From: Mycobacterium sp.
GTDB taxonomy: Bacteria; Actinomycetota; Actinomycetes; Mycobacteriales; Mycobacteriaceae
Length of the DNA: 8,220 nucleotides
Direction of reading: 5' to 3'
NCBI GenBank assembly: GCA_025965815.1
Contig: JAOPWF010000015.1
Span: forward strand, 1 to 8,220
Below are positions 1 to 8,220 of the stretch, piece after piece. Within the stretch, counting starts at the first letter, position 1. Each line of letters begins with the position of its first letter. Made by a program: the position numbers and the translations under genes. The notes under the pieces were generated by a model. The model had not been told where the DNA came from and made no database searches. It saw only the letters and a list, made by a program, of their open reading frames with translations.

Positions 1-632
1 CGCTGAACTACGGCCTGCAGCGCGAGTACCCGGTGTACCTGTCGACCAAGAACACGATCCTCAAGGCGTACGACGGGCGGTTCAAGGACATCTTCGAGGA
101 GATCTTCCAGAACGAGTTCAAGGAGAAGTTCGACCAGGCGGGTCTCACCTACGAGCACCGGCTGATCGACGACATGGTGGCCTCCTGCCTGAAGTGGGAG
201 GGTGGTTACGTGTGGGCGTGCAAGAACTACGACGGCGACGTCCAGTCCGACACGGTCGCACAGGGTTACGGATCCCTGGGCCTGATGACGTCGGTGCTGA
301 TGACCCCGGACGGCAAGACCGTCGAGGCCGAGGCGGCGCACGGCACCGTCACCCGCCACTACCGCCAGCACCAGGCCGGCAAGCCCACCTCGACGAACCC
401 GATCGCGTCGATCTTCGCCTGGACCCGCGGGCTGGAGCACCGCGGCAAGCTGGACAACACCCCCGAGGTGATCGACTTCGCCAACACCCTCGAGGAGACC
501 GTCATCTCAACGGTCGAGGGCGGTCAGATGACCAAGGACCTGGCGATCCTGATCGGCCCCGAGCAGAGCTGGGAGACCAGCGAGGAGTTCCTCGGTTCGA
601 TCGCGGACAACCTGAAGAAGGCGCTCGACTGA
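1..632 (+). CDS. icd: NADP-dependent isocitrate dehydrogenase, C-terminal part (5' end outside window)
   Basis: Converts isocitrate to 2-oxoglutarate and CO2 with reduction of NADP+, a cytosolic TCA-cycle step. Only the last 209 residues are visible; the frame is open from base 3 and the true start lies upstream. The sequence closely matches the dimeric, eukaryote-like class (human IDH1 type, about 400 residues) rather than the E. coli type. Visible landmarks are LSTKNT, whose Lys matches human K212; LIDDMVA, whose first Asp matches the D252 metal ligand; [11 protein letters not shown], holding the Asp pair equivalent to D275/D279; the NADP-contacting AHGTVTRHY; and [15 protein letters not shown]. 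The C-terminus ends at the normal family position, so this end is intact. In M. tuberculosis the homologue is icd1 (Rv3339c), also next to an alpha/beta hydrolase and trpS. The TGA stop lies one base from the stop of the convergent hydrolase gene, with no clear terminator between them. Confidence 0.96.
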   Translation, partial: LNYGLQREYPVYLSTKNTILKAYDGRFKDIFEEIFQNEFKEKFDQAGLTYEHRLIDDMVASCLKWEGGYVWACKNYDGDVQSDTVAQGYGSLGLMTSVLMTPDGKTVEAEAAHGTVTRHYRQHQAGKPTSTNPIASIFAWTRGLEHRGKLDNTPEVIDFANTLEETVISTVEGGQMTKDLAILIGPEQSWETSEEFLGSIADNLKKALD

Positions 633-633
633 C

Positions 634-1461
634 TCAGCCGACAGCGTCCTTCGGGGTGGTGTAGCGGTCGACGAAGTCAGCGATCAGTTCGGTGACCCGC
701 CCGGGCGCCTCGAACATCGGGATATGGCCGACGCCGTCGAGCGTGGTGACCAGCGTGTTCTGCGGGAGGTGGTCGGTGAAATGCCTGGTGAACCGCGGTG
801 TCGGCAACACCCGGTCCTTTTCGCAGATCACCAGATGAGTGGGTGTTCGGGTGTCCGCGATTTCCAACAGGCCCGGCAGCAGCAGCGACTTGACCAACAG
901 TTGGTAATAGGCCGGGCAGTGGGACACATCGTCGACGATCTCGATCAGGTCGGGTCGGCTGAGGTCGTCTGCCGACGCGCTGACCGGCAGGTACGCGAGC
1001 TGCCGGCTGAACGGAAGGCTCAGCACGCGCGGCCCCAGCGCCTTGGTGAGCAGCCACACGGGCAGTCCTGCCAGGAATTTTCCGACGATCTCGAACTTCG
1101 CAGGCGTGCGGTGGGTCCAGCCGCCCGCCGGGGCGATGCCGGTAAGGGTTCGCGCCCTGCCGCGCCGCTCCAGCTCGAACGCCACCCAGCCGCCGAGTGA
1201 GTTGCCGACGATGTGCGCGGTGCCCCAGCCGAGCGCGTCGAGTTGGGACTCCACGTGGTCGGCCAGCGATCCGGTGTCGAGGAAGAAGGGCCCTCGAGGT
1301 GCGCCATTGTGGCCCAACATGCTCGGGGCGAACACTTCGTAGCGGCCGGTCTCGGCCAGCTGCGGTGCGACGGTCTTCCAGACGTTGTTCGACATCAGGA
1401 ACGGGTGCAGCAGCAAAATCGGTTCGCCGGAACCCAGGTGGATCGGCTCGCGTCCGGTCAT
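634..1461 (-). CDS. alpha/beta-fold hydrolase
   Basis: A 275-residue cytosolic alpha/beta hydrolase with no signal peptide and a typical single-domain length. The expected catalytic triad is visible: the nucleophile elbow GNSLGG puts Ser at residue 88, the acid is probably Asp216 in EKDRVLP, and His246 lies in GHIPMF. The oxyanion-hole strand ends in LLLHPF (residues 16-21). A lid-like helical section with LPVWLL and the SLPFSRQL stretch lies between about 115 and 200. The substrate cannot be read from sequence; esters, epoxides or C-C bonds are all possible in this superfamily. The ATG at 1461 is preferred because the first beta strand follows directly, but it has no good Shine-Dalgarno sequence. 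The gene follows the DHFR-like pseudogene on the same strand after 67 bases and may once have been co-transcribed with it. Its position matches Rv3337/Rv3338 of M. tuberculosis, which I recall as two hydrolase fragments; here the reading frame is intact. Confidence 0.9.
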   Translation of the reverse strand: MTGREPIHLGSGEPILLLHPFLMSNNVWKTVAPQLAETGRYEVFAPSMLGHNGAPRGPFFLDTGSLADHVESQLDALGWGTAHIVGNSLGGWVAFELERRGRARTLTGIAPAGGWTHRTPAKFEIVGKFLAGLPVWLLTKALGPRVLSLPFSRQLAYLPVSASADDLSRPDLIEIVDDVSHCPAYYQLLVKSLLLPGLLEIADTRTPTHLVICEKDRVLPTPRFTRHFTDHLPQNTLVTTLDGVGHIPMFEAPGRVTELIADFVDRYTTPKDAVG

Positions 1462-1528
1462 GCTGCCGACACTAAAGGTGATACCGCCGGTACCGCAAGG
1501 CGGCTGCTGATGGTCGACTCCGGAACGG

Positions 1529-2082
1529 TTATGCCGGCCGGTACCGCAGGATCACCACGCCGGAGCCACCGAGTGTGGTGGTGTCGACTAGCCGCAGCGC
1601 GCGTCGCTGTGGTCCAGTGAACAACGGTTGACCCTTGCCCACAACAGCGGAAAGACCGCCAGCCGGTATTCGTCGACCAGTTCTTGCTGAACGCCGAGGT
1701 TGCGCCGGCAAACAGCACCAAATTCTTGCCTTGCTGCTTCCTGAGTGTCGACACCGCCTCGTCCAGGTCGTCGCCGAGGAGCCGCGCGGGTCCCCACTTC
1801 AGGGCGGCCTTGGGTCGCGACATCACGATGTTCGGGATGGTGTTCATCAGTCGCGCCTGTTCGGCCTCGATTGTCCTGCTCGAACCTTCGACGGCAGCCC
1901 AGTGCTGTGCCAGCAGTTCGTAGGCGACTCGTCCGAAGAAACATGCCATCGACGTCGCGCAGCAAGTCCGCCATGTAGCGGTCGAACGCGTCGTCCCCGA
2001 CGTCGACCCAATCGAGCTCGCCGTTCGGTCCGGCGGTGAAACCGTCCAGGGTGACCATGACGGACAGGATGACTTTGCGCAC
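1529..2082 (-). pseudogene. DHFR/RibD C-terminal-like reductase, broken by three frameshifts
   Basis: The remnant spells out a small dihydrofolate-reductase-fold protein (RibD_C/YwjB-like, about 185 residues), but only by moving through all three minus-strand frames. Segment 1, about 2082-1939, starts VRKVILSVMVTLDGFTAGPN and reaches DVDGMF. After an extra base near 1938 segment 2 continues FGRVAYELLAQHW, then LKWGPARLLGDDLDEAV and GKNLVLFAGAT. A loss of one or four bases near 1690 leads to segment 3, QQELVDEYRLAVFPLL. A one-base loss near 1641 leads to segment 4, GKGQPLFTGPQRRALRLVD up to VVILRYRPA and a TAA at 1531-1529. The joined pieces have the family's order and near-normal length, so decay is recent. 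I choose the GTG at 2082 because an AGGAGG stands four bases upstream and the family begins at this point; in-frame ATGs at 2109 and 2103 are less likely. The function of intact relatives is generally unknown. Assembly error is an alternative, but three indels in one gene among intact neighbours make it less likely. Confidence 0.85.
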
Positions 2083-3362
<1,280 letters not shown>

Positions 3363-3373
3363 AACCGACATCC

Positions 3374-3379
3374 GGGAGG
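3374..3379 (+). promoter_or_regulatory. ribosome binding site of the yhjD-like gene
   Basis: GGGAGG lies seven bases before the ATG at 3387, an optimal spacing. It supports this start and shows that the membrane protein can be initiated independently of the repeat-encoded mini-ORF chain, which ends at 3362. Confidence 0.65.
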
Positions 3380-3386
3380 CTGGGGT

Positions 3387-4409
3387 ATGACCGAACCGGC
3401 CACACCGGGCATCCTTGACCGGCTGCGGGGGCGCTACCCCTGGTTCGACCACCTGATGCGGGCCCGGGAGCGTTACCAGGAAGCCAAGGGCGACTTCTAC
3501 GCCGCGGGTATCACCTACTTCACCATCTTCGCGTTGTTCCCCATGCTGATGGTCGGCTTCTCCATCGGCGGCTTTGTGCTGGCCAGCAGACCCGACCTGA
3601 TGGCTGCGATCGAGGGCCGGATCAAGTCGGCGGTATCCGGCGATCTGGGACAGCAGTTGGTCAACCTGATGGACTCGGCGATCGACTCCCGCACGTCGGT
3701 CGGGATCATCGGACTGGCCACCGCCGCCTGGGCCGGGCTGGGCTGGATGGCGAATCTGCGTGAGGCGCTGAGCCAGATGTGGGAACAGCGGGGAGACACC
3801 GGCAGTTTCGTCCGGACCAAGCTGTCCGACCTTGCCGCGCTCGTCTCGGCCTTCCTGGCGATCATCGTCACCATCGCGCTGACCGCTCTCGGCGATCCGG
3901 CGTTGACGACCAGAGTCCTTGAATGGTTTGGCATACAAGATATCCCGGGCGTGGGTGCGGTGCTGCGCATCGTTTCGCTGCTGATGTCACTGCTCGTCTC
4001 GTGGCTGCTGTTCACCTGGATGATCGCGCGTCTACCGAGGGAGTCGATCAGCTTCCGCAGCGCGGCACGGGCCGGCCTGCTCGCGGCGGTCGGGTTCGAG
4101 GTGTTCAAGCAGATCGCCTCGGTCTACCTGAAATCTGTTCTGCAAGGGCCGGCCGGCGCAACCTTCGGACCCGTGCTGGGCCTGATGGTGTTCGCCTACA
4201 TCACCGCGCGACTGATTCTGTTCGCCACAGCGTGGGCGGCGACGTCCACGGAGAACATGATCGCCGCGCCCGCGTCCCCGCCCGAGCCGGCGCAGATCAC
4301 CACGCGGGTTCAGGTCCGCGATGGGCTTGGTGTGCGCGGCACGCTGGCCGCCGCAGCGGCGGGAGCCCTTGCCGCTGTGGGTCTTTCGCGGTGGGCCAGG
4401 CGCCGCTAG
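3387..4409 (+). CDS. yhjD: YihY/virulence factor BrkB family inner membrane protein (YhjD-like)
   Basis: A 340-residue polytopic membrane protein of the YihY/BrkB family, closest in character to the YhjD branch. A short cytosolic N-terminus carries the amphipathic start [23 protein letters not shown], given here only by its positions 23-45, that typifies the family. Hydrophobic segments lie at about 43-66, 104-122, 147-168, 190-213, 226-248 and 259-286, and a final Ala-rich one at 318-334 precedes an RRR tail. Family landmarks include [26 protein letters not shown] and [24 protein letters not shown] (residues 260-283). The biochemical role is not established; E. coli YhjD is known from a suppressor mutation that allows growth with defective lipid A, which led to suggestions of lipid export. 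The ATG at 3387 has a good ribosome site. The gene follows trpS as in M. tuberculosis (Rv3335c). Its TAG stop shares a CTAG with the stop of convergent dacB1. Confidence 0.9.
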   Translation: MTEPATPGILDRLRGRYPWFDHLMRARERYQEAKGDFYAAGITYFTIFALFPMLMVGFSIGGFVLASRPDLMAAIEGRIKSAVSGDLGQQLVNLMDSAIDSRTSVGIIGLATAAWAGLGWMANLREALSQMWEQRGDTGSFVRTKLSDLAALVSAFLAIIVTIALTALGDPALTTRVLEWFGIQDIPGVGAVLRIVSLLMSLLVSWLLFTWMIARLPRESISFRSAARAGLLAAVGFEVFKQIASVYLKSVLQGPAGATFGPVLGLMVFAYITARLILFATAWAATSTENMIAAPASPPEPAQITTRVQVRDGLGVRGTLAAAAAGALAAVGLSRWARRR

Positions 4410-5677
4410 TACTGCGGTCGGCGGTTGATCGACCTGGCCACCAGGATGAGGCTGAACACGATGATGGTTCCGACGATGCCGACGCCGACCCGCACCGGAA
4501 GGGCGTCGGCCGCCGACAGCGCTGCGGCGGCCTTGGCGGCGGTGTTCTCGGCCGCTGCTTTGGGTGTGGTCAACGATGGGTCGGGTTCGACCAGCGTGCC
4601 CACCTTGGTGCCGGGAGCGGTGGCGAATCCGTAGTCCAGCAGATGCGCCGCCTGTTGCCAGGGCGGAATCGGTTGGCGGGTACCGCGCAAGAGAACGGCG
4701 ACGAGCCGGCGGCCGTCGTGGTTGGCCGCGCCCACGAAGGTCTGGCCCGCATCGTCGGTGTAGCCGGTCTTGCCGCCGAGCGCGCCGGGGTAGTTGTAGA
4801 GCAGCTGGTTGTCATTTTCCAGCTGATAACCCGGGTGGTCCTGATCGCCGGGAACGTCGCTCTTGGCGGCGTGGCCCGGAAAGTCGAAGGTGCGGGTCGC
4901 GACGATGTCGGCGAAGGTCGGGTTCTGCCAGGCGTAGCGGTAGAACAGCCCCACGTCGTAGGCCGAGGTGCTCATCCCGGGACCGTCCAGGCCGGACGGA
5001 GTGGCGGCGCGGGTATCGCGACCGCCGAGCCTGGTGGCCAGGACGTTGATCTTCTGCACCGCGGTGTCCATGCCCCCGAGCTGTGCCGTCAGCGCGTGCG
5101 CGGCGTCGTTGCCCGAATGCATCAGCAGGCCGTGCAGCAACTGGTTCACCGTGTAGGTCCCGCCTAGGTCAACGCCGACCCGGGTGCCCTCGGCGGCCGC
5201 GTCGTCGGCGGTTCCTGGGAAGGCTTTGTTGATGTCGAGGTCTTTGAGCGCCTGCATGGCGACCAGCACCTTGATGATGCTGGCGGGGCGGTGACGGCCG
5301 TGCGGATCCTTGGCGGCGATGACGTCGCCGGTGTCGAGGTCGGCGACGAGCCAGGCCTCGGCGGAGATGTCGTTGGGCAGCGGCGGCGTCCCGGGTGCGG
5401 TGATGACGCCACAACCGGCGAGGGCGTCGCCGCCGACCGGTTTAGCCGGCACCGGCATCGGTATCGGTGGATCGCCCGCGGTGGGCACCTCCGAGGAGTC
5501 GATGGCCGGGGGCGTCGTCACCCGGTACGGGCAAGCGGAGGTGTCAGGGGCGGCATTGGGCTCCGCGGCAGCCGTCGGCGGCCCCGCCGCTCCCATCACA
5601 AGACCGGGTGCGGCCAGCACCGCGACAGCCGCCACCAGGCAGAGCGCCCGGCGTGACCCGGAACCGAAAGTAGCCAT
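4406..5677 (-). CDS. dacB: D-alanyl-D-alanine carboxypeptidase (DacB1-type, penicillin-binding protein)
   Basis: Removes the terminal D-alanine from peptidoglycan stem pentapeptides outside the cytoplasmic membrane, controlling substrate for cross-linking. The 423-residue product has the low-molecular-weight PBP (peptidase S11) triad in order: SIIK at 133-136 with nucleophile Ser133, SGN at 188-190, and KTG at 303-305. An N-terminal signal sequence (RR then hydrophobic residues 11-30) leads into a Pro/Ala-rich linker with Cys50 and Cys89, which may form a disulfide. A C-terminal hydrophobic segment at about 396-415 followed by INRRPQY should anchor the protein, giving a domain tethered at its end. 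The ATG at 5677 is chosen because the signal peptide begins there; the frame stays open another 113 codons upstream, but that part is Arg-rich and lies over the neighbouring gene. The homologue in M. tuberculosis is dacB1 (Rv3330), also beside the aminotransferase. No Shine-Dalgarno sequence is visible, suggesting a very short leader. Confidence 0.95.
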   Translation of the reverse strand: MATFGSGSRRALCLVAAVAVLAAPGLVMGAAGPPTAAAEPNAAPDTSACPYRVTTPPAIDSSEVPTAGDPPIPMPVPAKPVGGDALAGCGVITAPGTPPLPNDISAEAWLVADLDTGDVIAAKDPHGRHRPASIIKVLVAMQALKDLDINKAFPGTADDAAAEGTRVGVDLGGTYTVNQLLHGLLMHSGNDAAHALTAQLGGMDTAVQKINVLATRLGGRDTRAATPSGLDGPGMSTSAYDVGLFYRYAWQNPTFADIVATRTFDFPGHAAKSDVPGDQDHPGYQLENDNQLLYNYPGALGGKTGYTDDAGQTFVGAANHDGRRLVAVLLRGTRQPIPPWQQAAHLLDYGFATAPGTKVGTLVEPDPSLTTPKAAAENTAAKAAAALSAADALPVRVGVGIVGTIIVFSLILVARSINRRPQY

Positions 5678-5686
5678 CGTTTGTGC

Positions 5687-5692
5687 AGAGTA
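5687..5692 (-). promoter_or_regulatory. possible -10 element for dacB1
   Basis: TACTCT on the minus strand fits the actinobacterial TANNNT pattern. It stands nine bases from the ATG at 5677, which would give a leader of only a few bases. This would fit the absence of a ribosome site. No -35 at proper spacing is visible, and the gene may also be read from the upstream SMP-30-like gene, 68 bases away. Confidence 0.25.
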
Positions 5693-5745
5693 GGGGATCG
5701 GCACCGCAATTCGGCGGAGCCGCGCTGTTACAGGTGTGGCTGAAG

Positions 5746-6771
5746 TTACGGGCCAACAGCCGCCGGACCGGCGCCGTCGAGTTCGGCGTAGGCGACGGCA
5801 GGGGAGCCGATGCAGCCCAGCCACAGCCGGCCGTCCGATTCGATCGCGCCGGTCGCCAGGGCGAAGTCGGGACGGCTGGTGTGCAGGCCGGCGGTGGCCG
5901 CGCCGGTGTCCGGATCGAACGCCACCGCCCAGACCTCCGGCTTCATATCGGGCAGCAGTCGATAGGGCAGCTTCCACAGCAGCCTGCGCACGATCGGTGC
6001 CCTGGGCGTTAGCCACTCGGCGAGTGCGTTGACCGGTGCGACCATCGCGGTCCAGATGCGGCCGTCCGACCCGGTCGAGATGTTGTCCGGGTACCCGGGC
6101 AGGTTGGTCACCAGCGGTGTCACCGAGCCCGCCTGCGGGCCGGACAGCCAGTACTTCGACAGCCGCCGGCCGAGTGATTCGGCGAACACCACCGCCGAGC
6201 CGTCGGCGGTCAGGGTGACGCCGTTGGCGAAGTGCAGGCCGGCCACCACAGTCAGGACGGTGCCGTCGGTGTCGCGACGGAACAGCGAACCTCGTGGCCG
6301 GCCTTCCAATGCCGCGCCCTTGTAGTACTCGTAGGGCAGCGCACTGGTCGACTCGGTGAAAAACAAGGTGCCATCGGATGTTTCGACGACGTTCGAACAG
6401 AACTTCAGCCGCCGGCCGTCCACCTTGTCGACCAGCGTCTCGAGTTCGCCGGTGCCGGTGTCCATGGTCAGCAGCCCGCGGTGACTGTCGCAGATCAGCA
6501 GCCGCCCATCGCGTGCCACGGCGAGGCCCAACGGTCGGCCTTCGGTGTCGGCCACCACGCGGTGCGAGCTGCCGTCGGGATCTATCCGGATGATGCGGCC
6601 GTCCTCGACGCCGGTCCAGATGTTCCCGGCCGCGTCGACGACGACGTCCTCCGGCGCGTTGCCGGGCAGTGGAACGACCGTCAGTGGTGGTGCCGGAAAC
6701 GACGGCAGATCCTCCACCGGCGGCGGCCGCCAGCGGACCGGATCGATCGGCGGCTTCGGCTCGGCGGTCAT
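5746..6771 (-). CDS. SMP-30/gluconolactonase/strictosidine synthase-like beta-propeller protein
   Basis: A 341-residue protein with the repeated blade pattern of a six-bladed, calcium-dependent beta-propeller, closest in style to the strictosidine-synthase-like/APMAP group. Recurrent DG-centred turns are seen: [20 protein letters not shown] at 48-67, [10 protein letters not shown] at 86-95, [10 protein letters not shown] at 131-140, [11 protein letters not shown] at 188-198, GSDGRIW at 234-240 and ESDGRLWLG at 311-319. Candidate metal ligands in family positions are Glu41 (APEDVVVD), Asn127 (CSNVVE), Asn183 (FANGV) and Asp229 (GYPDN). Such proteins hydrolyse lactones or esters; the substrate is not predictable. 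No signal peptide is evident. The ATG at 6771 ([10 protein letters not shown]) is preferred; the 37 codons upstream are Arg-rich and run into the aminotransferase gene. It lies 37 bases after the aminotransferase on the same strand, so the two are probably one operon. I do not recall an equivalent at this spot in M. tuberculosis, so this is a likely lineage-specific insertion or loss. Confidence 0.9.
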   Translation of the reverse strand: MTAEPKPPIDPVRWRPPPVEDLPSFPAPPLTVVPLPGNAPEDVVVDAAGNIWTGVEDGRIIRIDPDGSSHRVVADTEGRPLGLAVARDGRLLICDSHRGLLTMDTGTGELETLVDKVDGRRLKFCSNVVETSDGTLFFTESTSALPYEYYKGAALEGRPRGSLFRRDTDGTVLTVVAGLHFANGVTLTADGSAVVFAESLGRRLSKYWLSGPQAGSVTPLVTNLPGYPDNISTGSDGRIWTAMVAPVNALAEWLTPRAPIVRRLLWKLPYRLLPDMKPEVWAVAFDPDTGAATAGLHTSRPDFALATGAIESDGRLWLGCIGSPAVAYAELDGAGPAAVGP

Positions 6772-6808
6772 CGCGCGGAGCCTGCCGAGCCGCGATCTAC
6801 GGCGCCCG

Positions 6809-8194
6809 TTAGAGCCTGGCCCATGCTTCGGACAGAACGCGGCGCAGAACCTGCTCGATCTGGTCGAACTCCTTCTGCCCACTGATCAGCGGCGGCGCAA
6901 GCTGCACGACCGGGTCGCCGCGGTCGTCGGCGCGGCAGTACAGACCGGCCTCGTAGATCGCCGGGGTCAAGAAACCCCGCAGCAAGCGCTCGGATTCCTC
7001 GTCGTTGAAGGTCTCCTTGGTGGCCTTGTCCTTGACCAGTTCGATGCCGTAAAAGAAACCGTCGCCGCGGACGTCGCCGACGATCGGCAGGTCGTAGAGC
7101 TTCTCCAGCGTCGCCCGGAACGCCGGAGCGGTCTCCTTGACGTGGTCGTTGATGCCCTCCCGCTCGAAGATGTCCAGGTTGGCCAGCGCCACCGCGCATG
7201 ACACCGGGTGCCCGCCGAAGGTGTAGCCGTGGGCGAATGTCGTCTTGCCGTCGGCGAACGGCTCGAACAGCCGGTCGCTGGCGATCATCGCGCCGATCGG
7301 CGAATAGCCCGACGTCAGACCCTTGGCGCAGGTGATCATGTCCGGGACGTAGCCGAAGTCGTCGCACGCGAACATCGACCCGATCCGCCCGTACGCGCAG
7401 ATCACCTCGTCGGAAACCAGCAGCACGTCGTACTCGTCGCAGATCTCGCGGACCCGCTCGAAGTACCCCGGCGGCGGCGGGAAGCAGCCGCCGGCGTTCT
7501 GCACCGGCTCGAGGAACACGGCGGCGACGGTGTCGGGGCCCTCGAACTCGATGGCCTCGGCGATGCGGTCGGCGGTGTACTGCCCGAAGGCCTTGATGTC
7601 GGTTTCGTAGGGCGCCGGCGCGCGGTAGAAGTTGGTGTTCGGCACCCGGAAGCCACCCGGTGTCAGCGGTTCGAACGGCGCCTTGAACGCGGGCAGGCCG
7701 GTGATCGCCAGCGCGCCCTGCGGTGTCCCGTGATAGGCGATGGCCCGGGATATCACCTTGTGCTTACCGGGCTTGCCGGTCAGCTTGAAGTACTGCTTGG
7801 CCAGTTTCCACGCACTCTCGACGGCCTCGCCGCCGCCGGTGGTGAAGAAGACCCGGTTCAGGTCGCCCGGCGCATAGCCGGCGATCCGTTCGGCCAGCTC
7901 GATCGCGGGTGGGGTGGCGTAGGACCAGAGCGGGAAGAACGCCAGCGTCTCGGCCTGCTTGGCCGCCGCCTCGGCGAGCTCGGCGCGCCCGTGGCCGACC
8001 TGCACGACGAACAGGCCGGACAGGCCGTCGAGGTAGCTCTTGCCCTTGTCGTCCCAGATGGTCACACCCTCGCCGCGGGTGATGATCGGTGGGGTGATGC
8101 CCTTCCCATGCCGGGCGAAATGGCCCCACAGGTGGCGGTTGGCCTTGGCCCCCAGGTCGGTGGAAACGGTCTCCCGTATGTCTGTAGTTGTCAT
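6809..8194 (-). CDS. class III PLP-dependent aminotransferase (omega-aminotransferase type)
   Basis: Transfers an amino group, probably the omega- or gamma-amino group of a diamine, beta-alanine-like or GABA-like donor, to a keto acid through pyridoxal phosphate in the cytosol. The 461-residue protein is full length for fold-type I class III enzymes. Visible are the phosphate-cup TTGGGEAVESAWKLA (118-132), the ring-stacking AYHG (153-156), the PLP-binding Asp262 in LVSDEVICAYGR, and the Schiff-base Lys291 in CAKGLTSGYSPIGA. A second typical stretch is HGYTFGGHPVSCAVALANL (322-340). Substrate is not certain: beta-alanine:pyruvate, putrescine or taurine enzymes all share these motifs. The M. 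tuberculosis positional counterpart is Rv3329, beside dacB1. The ATG at 8194 (MTTTDIRETV) is chosen over a TTG at 8206, because the TTG overlaps a consensus -10 box. The first gene of a likely operon with the SMP-30-like gene. Confidence 0.93.
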   Translation of the reverse strand: MTTTDIRETVSTDLGAKANRHLWGHFARHGKGITPPIITRGEGVTIWDDKGKSYLDGLSGLFVVQVGHGRAELAEAAAKQAETLAFFPLWSYATPPAIELAERIAGYAPGDLNRVFFTTGGGEAVESAWKLAKQYFKLTGKPGKHKVISRAIAYHGTPQGALAITGLPAFKAPFEPLTPGGFRVPNTNFYRAPAPYETDIKAFGQYTADRIAEAIEFEGPDTVAAVFLEPVQNAGGCFPPPPGYFERVREICDEYDVLLVSDEVICAYGRIGSMFACDDFGYVPDMITCAKGLTSGYSPIGAMIASDRLFEPFADGKTTFAHGYTFGGHPVSCAVALANLDIFEREGINDHVKETAPAFRATLEKLYDLPIVGDVRGDGFFYGIELVKDKATKETFNDEESERLLRGFLTPAIYEAGLYCRADDRGDPVVQLAPPLISGQKEFDQIEQVLRRVLSEAWARL

Positions 8195-8205
8195 CGCGTA
8201 CCCCA

Positions 8206-8211
8206 ATTATA
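8206..8211 (-). promoter_or_regulatory. consensus -10 box (TATAAT) of the aminotransferase gene
   Basis: The minus strand reads AATATAATTGGGGTACGCG before the ATG at 8194. The TATAAT is a perfect sigma-70/SigA-type -10 hexamer within a distinctly AT-rich stretch (8205-8220), unusual in this GC-rich window. Transcription would begin near 8199, giving a leader of about five bases, or a GGGG six bases before the ATG could act as a weak ribosome site for a longer transcript. The -35 region lies outside the window. Confidence 0.55.
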
Positions 8212-8220
8212 TTGTTGTTT

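Noticed and set aside
640..656. Terminator hairpin with a TTCG loop beside the icd stop
   Set aside because: The stem around TTCG has only two or three pairs including a wobble and no T-tract.
4403..4417. Bidirectional intrinsic terminator between yhjD and dacB1
   Set aside because: The CCGC/GCGG stem is only four base pairs with a seven-base loop and has no T-tract on either side.
5678..6016. 113-codon N-terminal extension of dacB1
   Set aside because: It is Arg-rich low-complexity translation, overlaps the SMP-30-like gene, and would bury the signal peptide that begins at the ATG at 5677.
6772..6882. 37-codon N-terminal extension of the SMP-30-like protein
   Set aside because: It overlaps the aminotransferase C-terminus and is Arg/Ser-rich shadow translation; [10 protein letters not shown] is the natural start.
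8195..8206. TTG start for the aminotransferase
   Set aside because: It overlaps the TATAAT box, and an ATG four codons later fits better.

Overview
The window looks like chromosomal core sequence from a mycobacterium (Mycobacterium/Mycolicibacterium). It is GC-rich with GC-ending codons. The gene order icd - alpha/beta hydrolase - trpS - YhjD-type membrane protein - dacB1 - class III aminotransferase follows the M. tuberculosis Rv3339c to Rv3329 neighbourhood as I remember it, in opposite orientation and with some genes absent or added. Species cannot be fixed from the sequence alone.

Layout. 1-632 (+): the 3' half of an NADP-dependent isocitrate dehydrogenase gene. 634-1461 (-): an alpha/beta hydrolase, convergent with icd and separated from it by one base. 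1529-2082 (-): a dihydrofolate-reductase/RibD-C-like gene broken by three frameshifts, so a pseudogene. 2083-2214: a divergent intergenic region. 2215-3234 (+): trpS, tryptophanyl-tRNA synthetase. 3223-3354: four perfect 32-bp tandem repeats, starting inside the last trpS codons. 3387-4409 (+): a YihY/BrkB (YhjD-like) membrane protein, probably co-transcribed with trpS. 4406-5677 (-): dacB1, a D-alanyl-D-alanine carboxypeptidase, whose stop codon overlaps that of the membrane protein in a shared CTAG. 5746-6771 (-): an SMP-30/strictosidine-synthase-like beta-propeller protein. 6809-8194 (-): a class III PLP aminotransferase with a consensus TATAAT box just upstream. No gap between genes exceeds 300 bases.

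Most of the window is ordinary housekeeping: TCA cycle, tRNA charging, peptidoglycan trimming, amino-group transfer. The most unusual element is the repeat between trpS and yhjD. Each unit carries an ATGA, so the trpS stop overlaps the start of an 11-codon mini-ORF, whose stop overlaps the start of the next, through four links, ending 24 bases before the yhjD start. The 32-bp period (36-nt mini-ORF minus 4-nt overlap) keeps this chain intact at any copy number. This resembles the logic described for mycobacterial MIRU elements. Whether the peptides are made, or matter, is inference.
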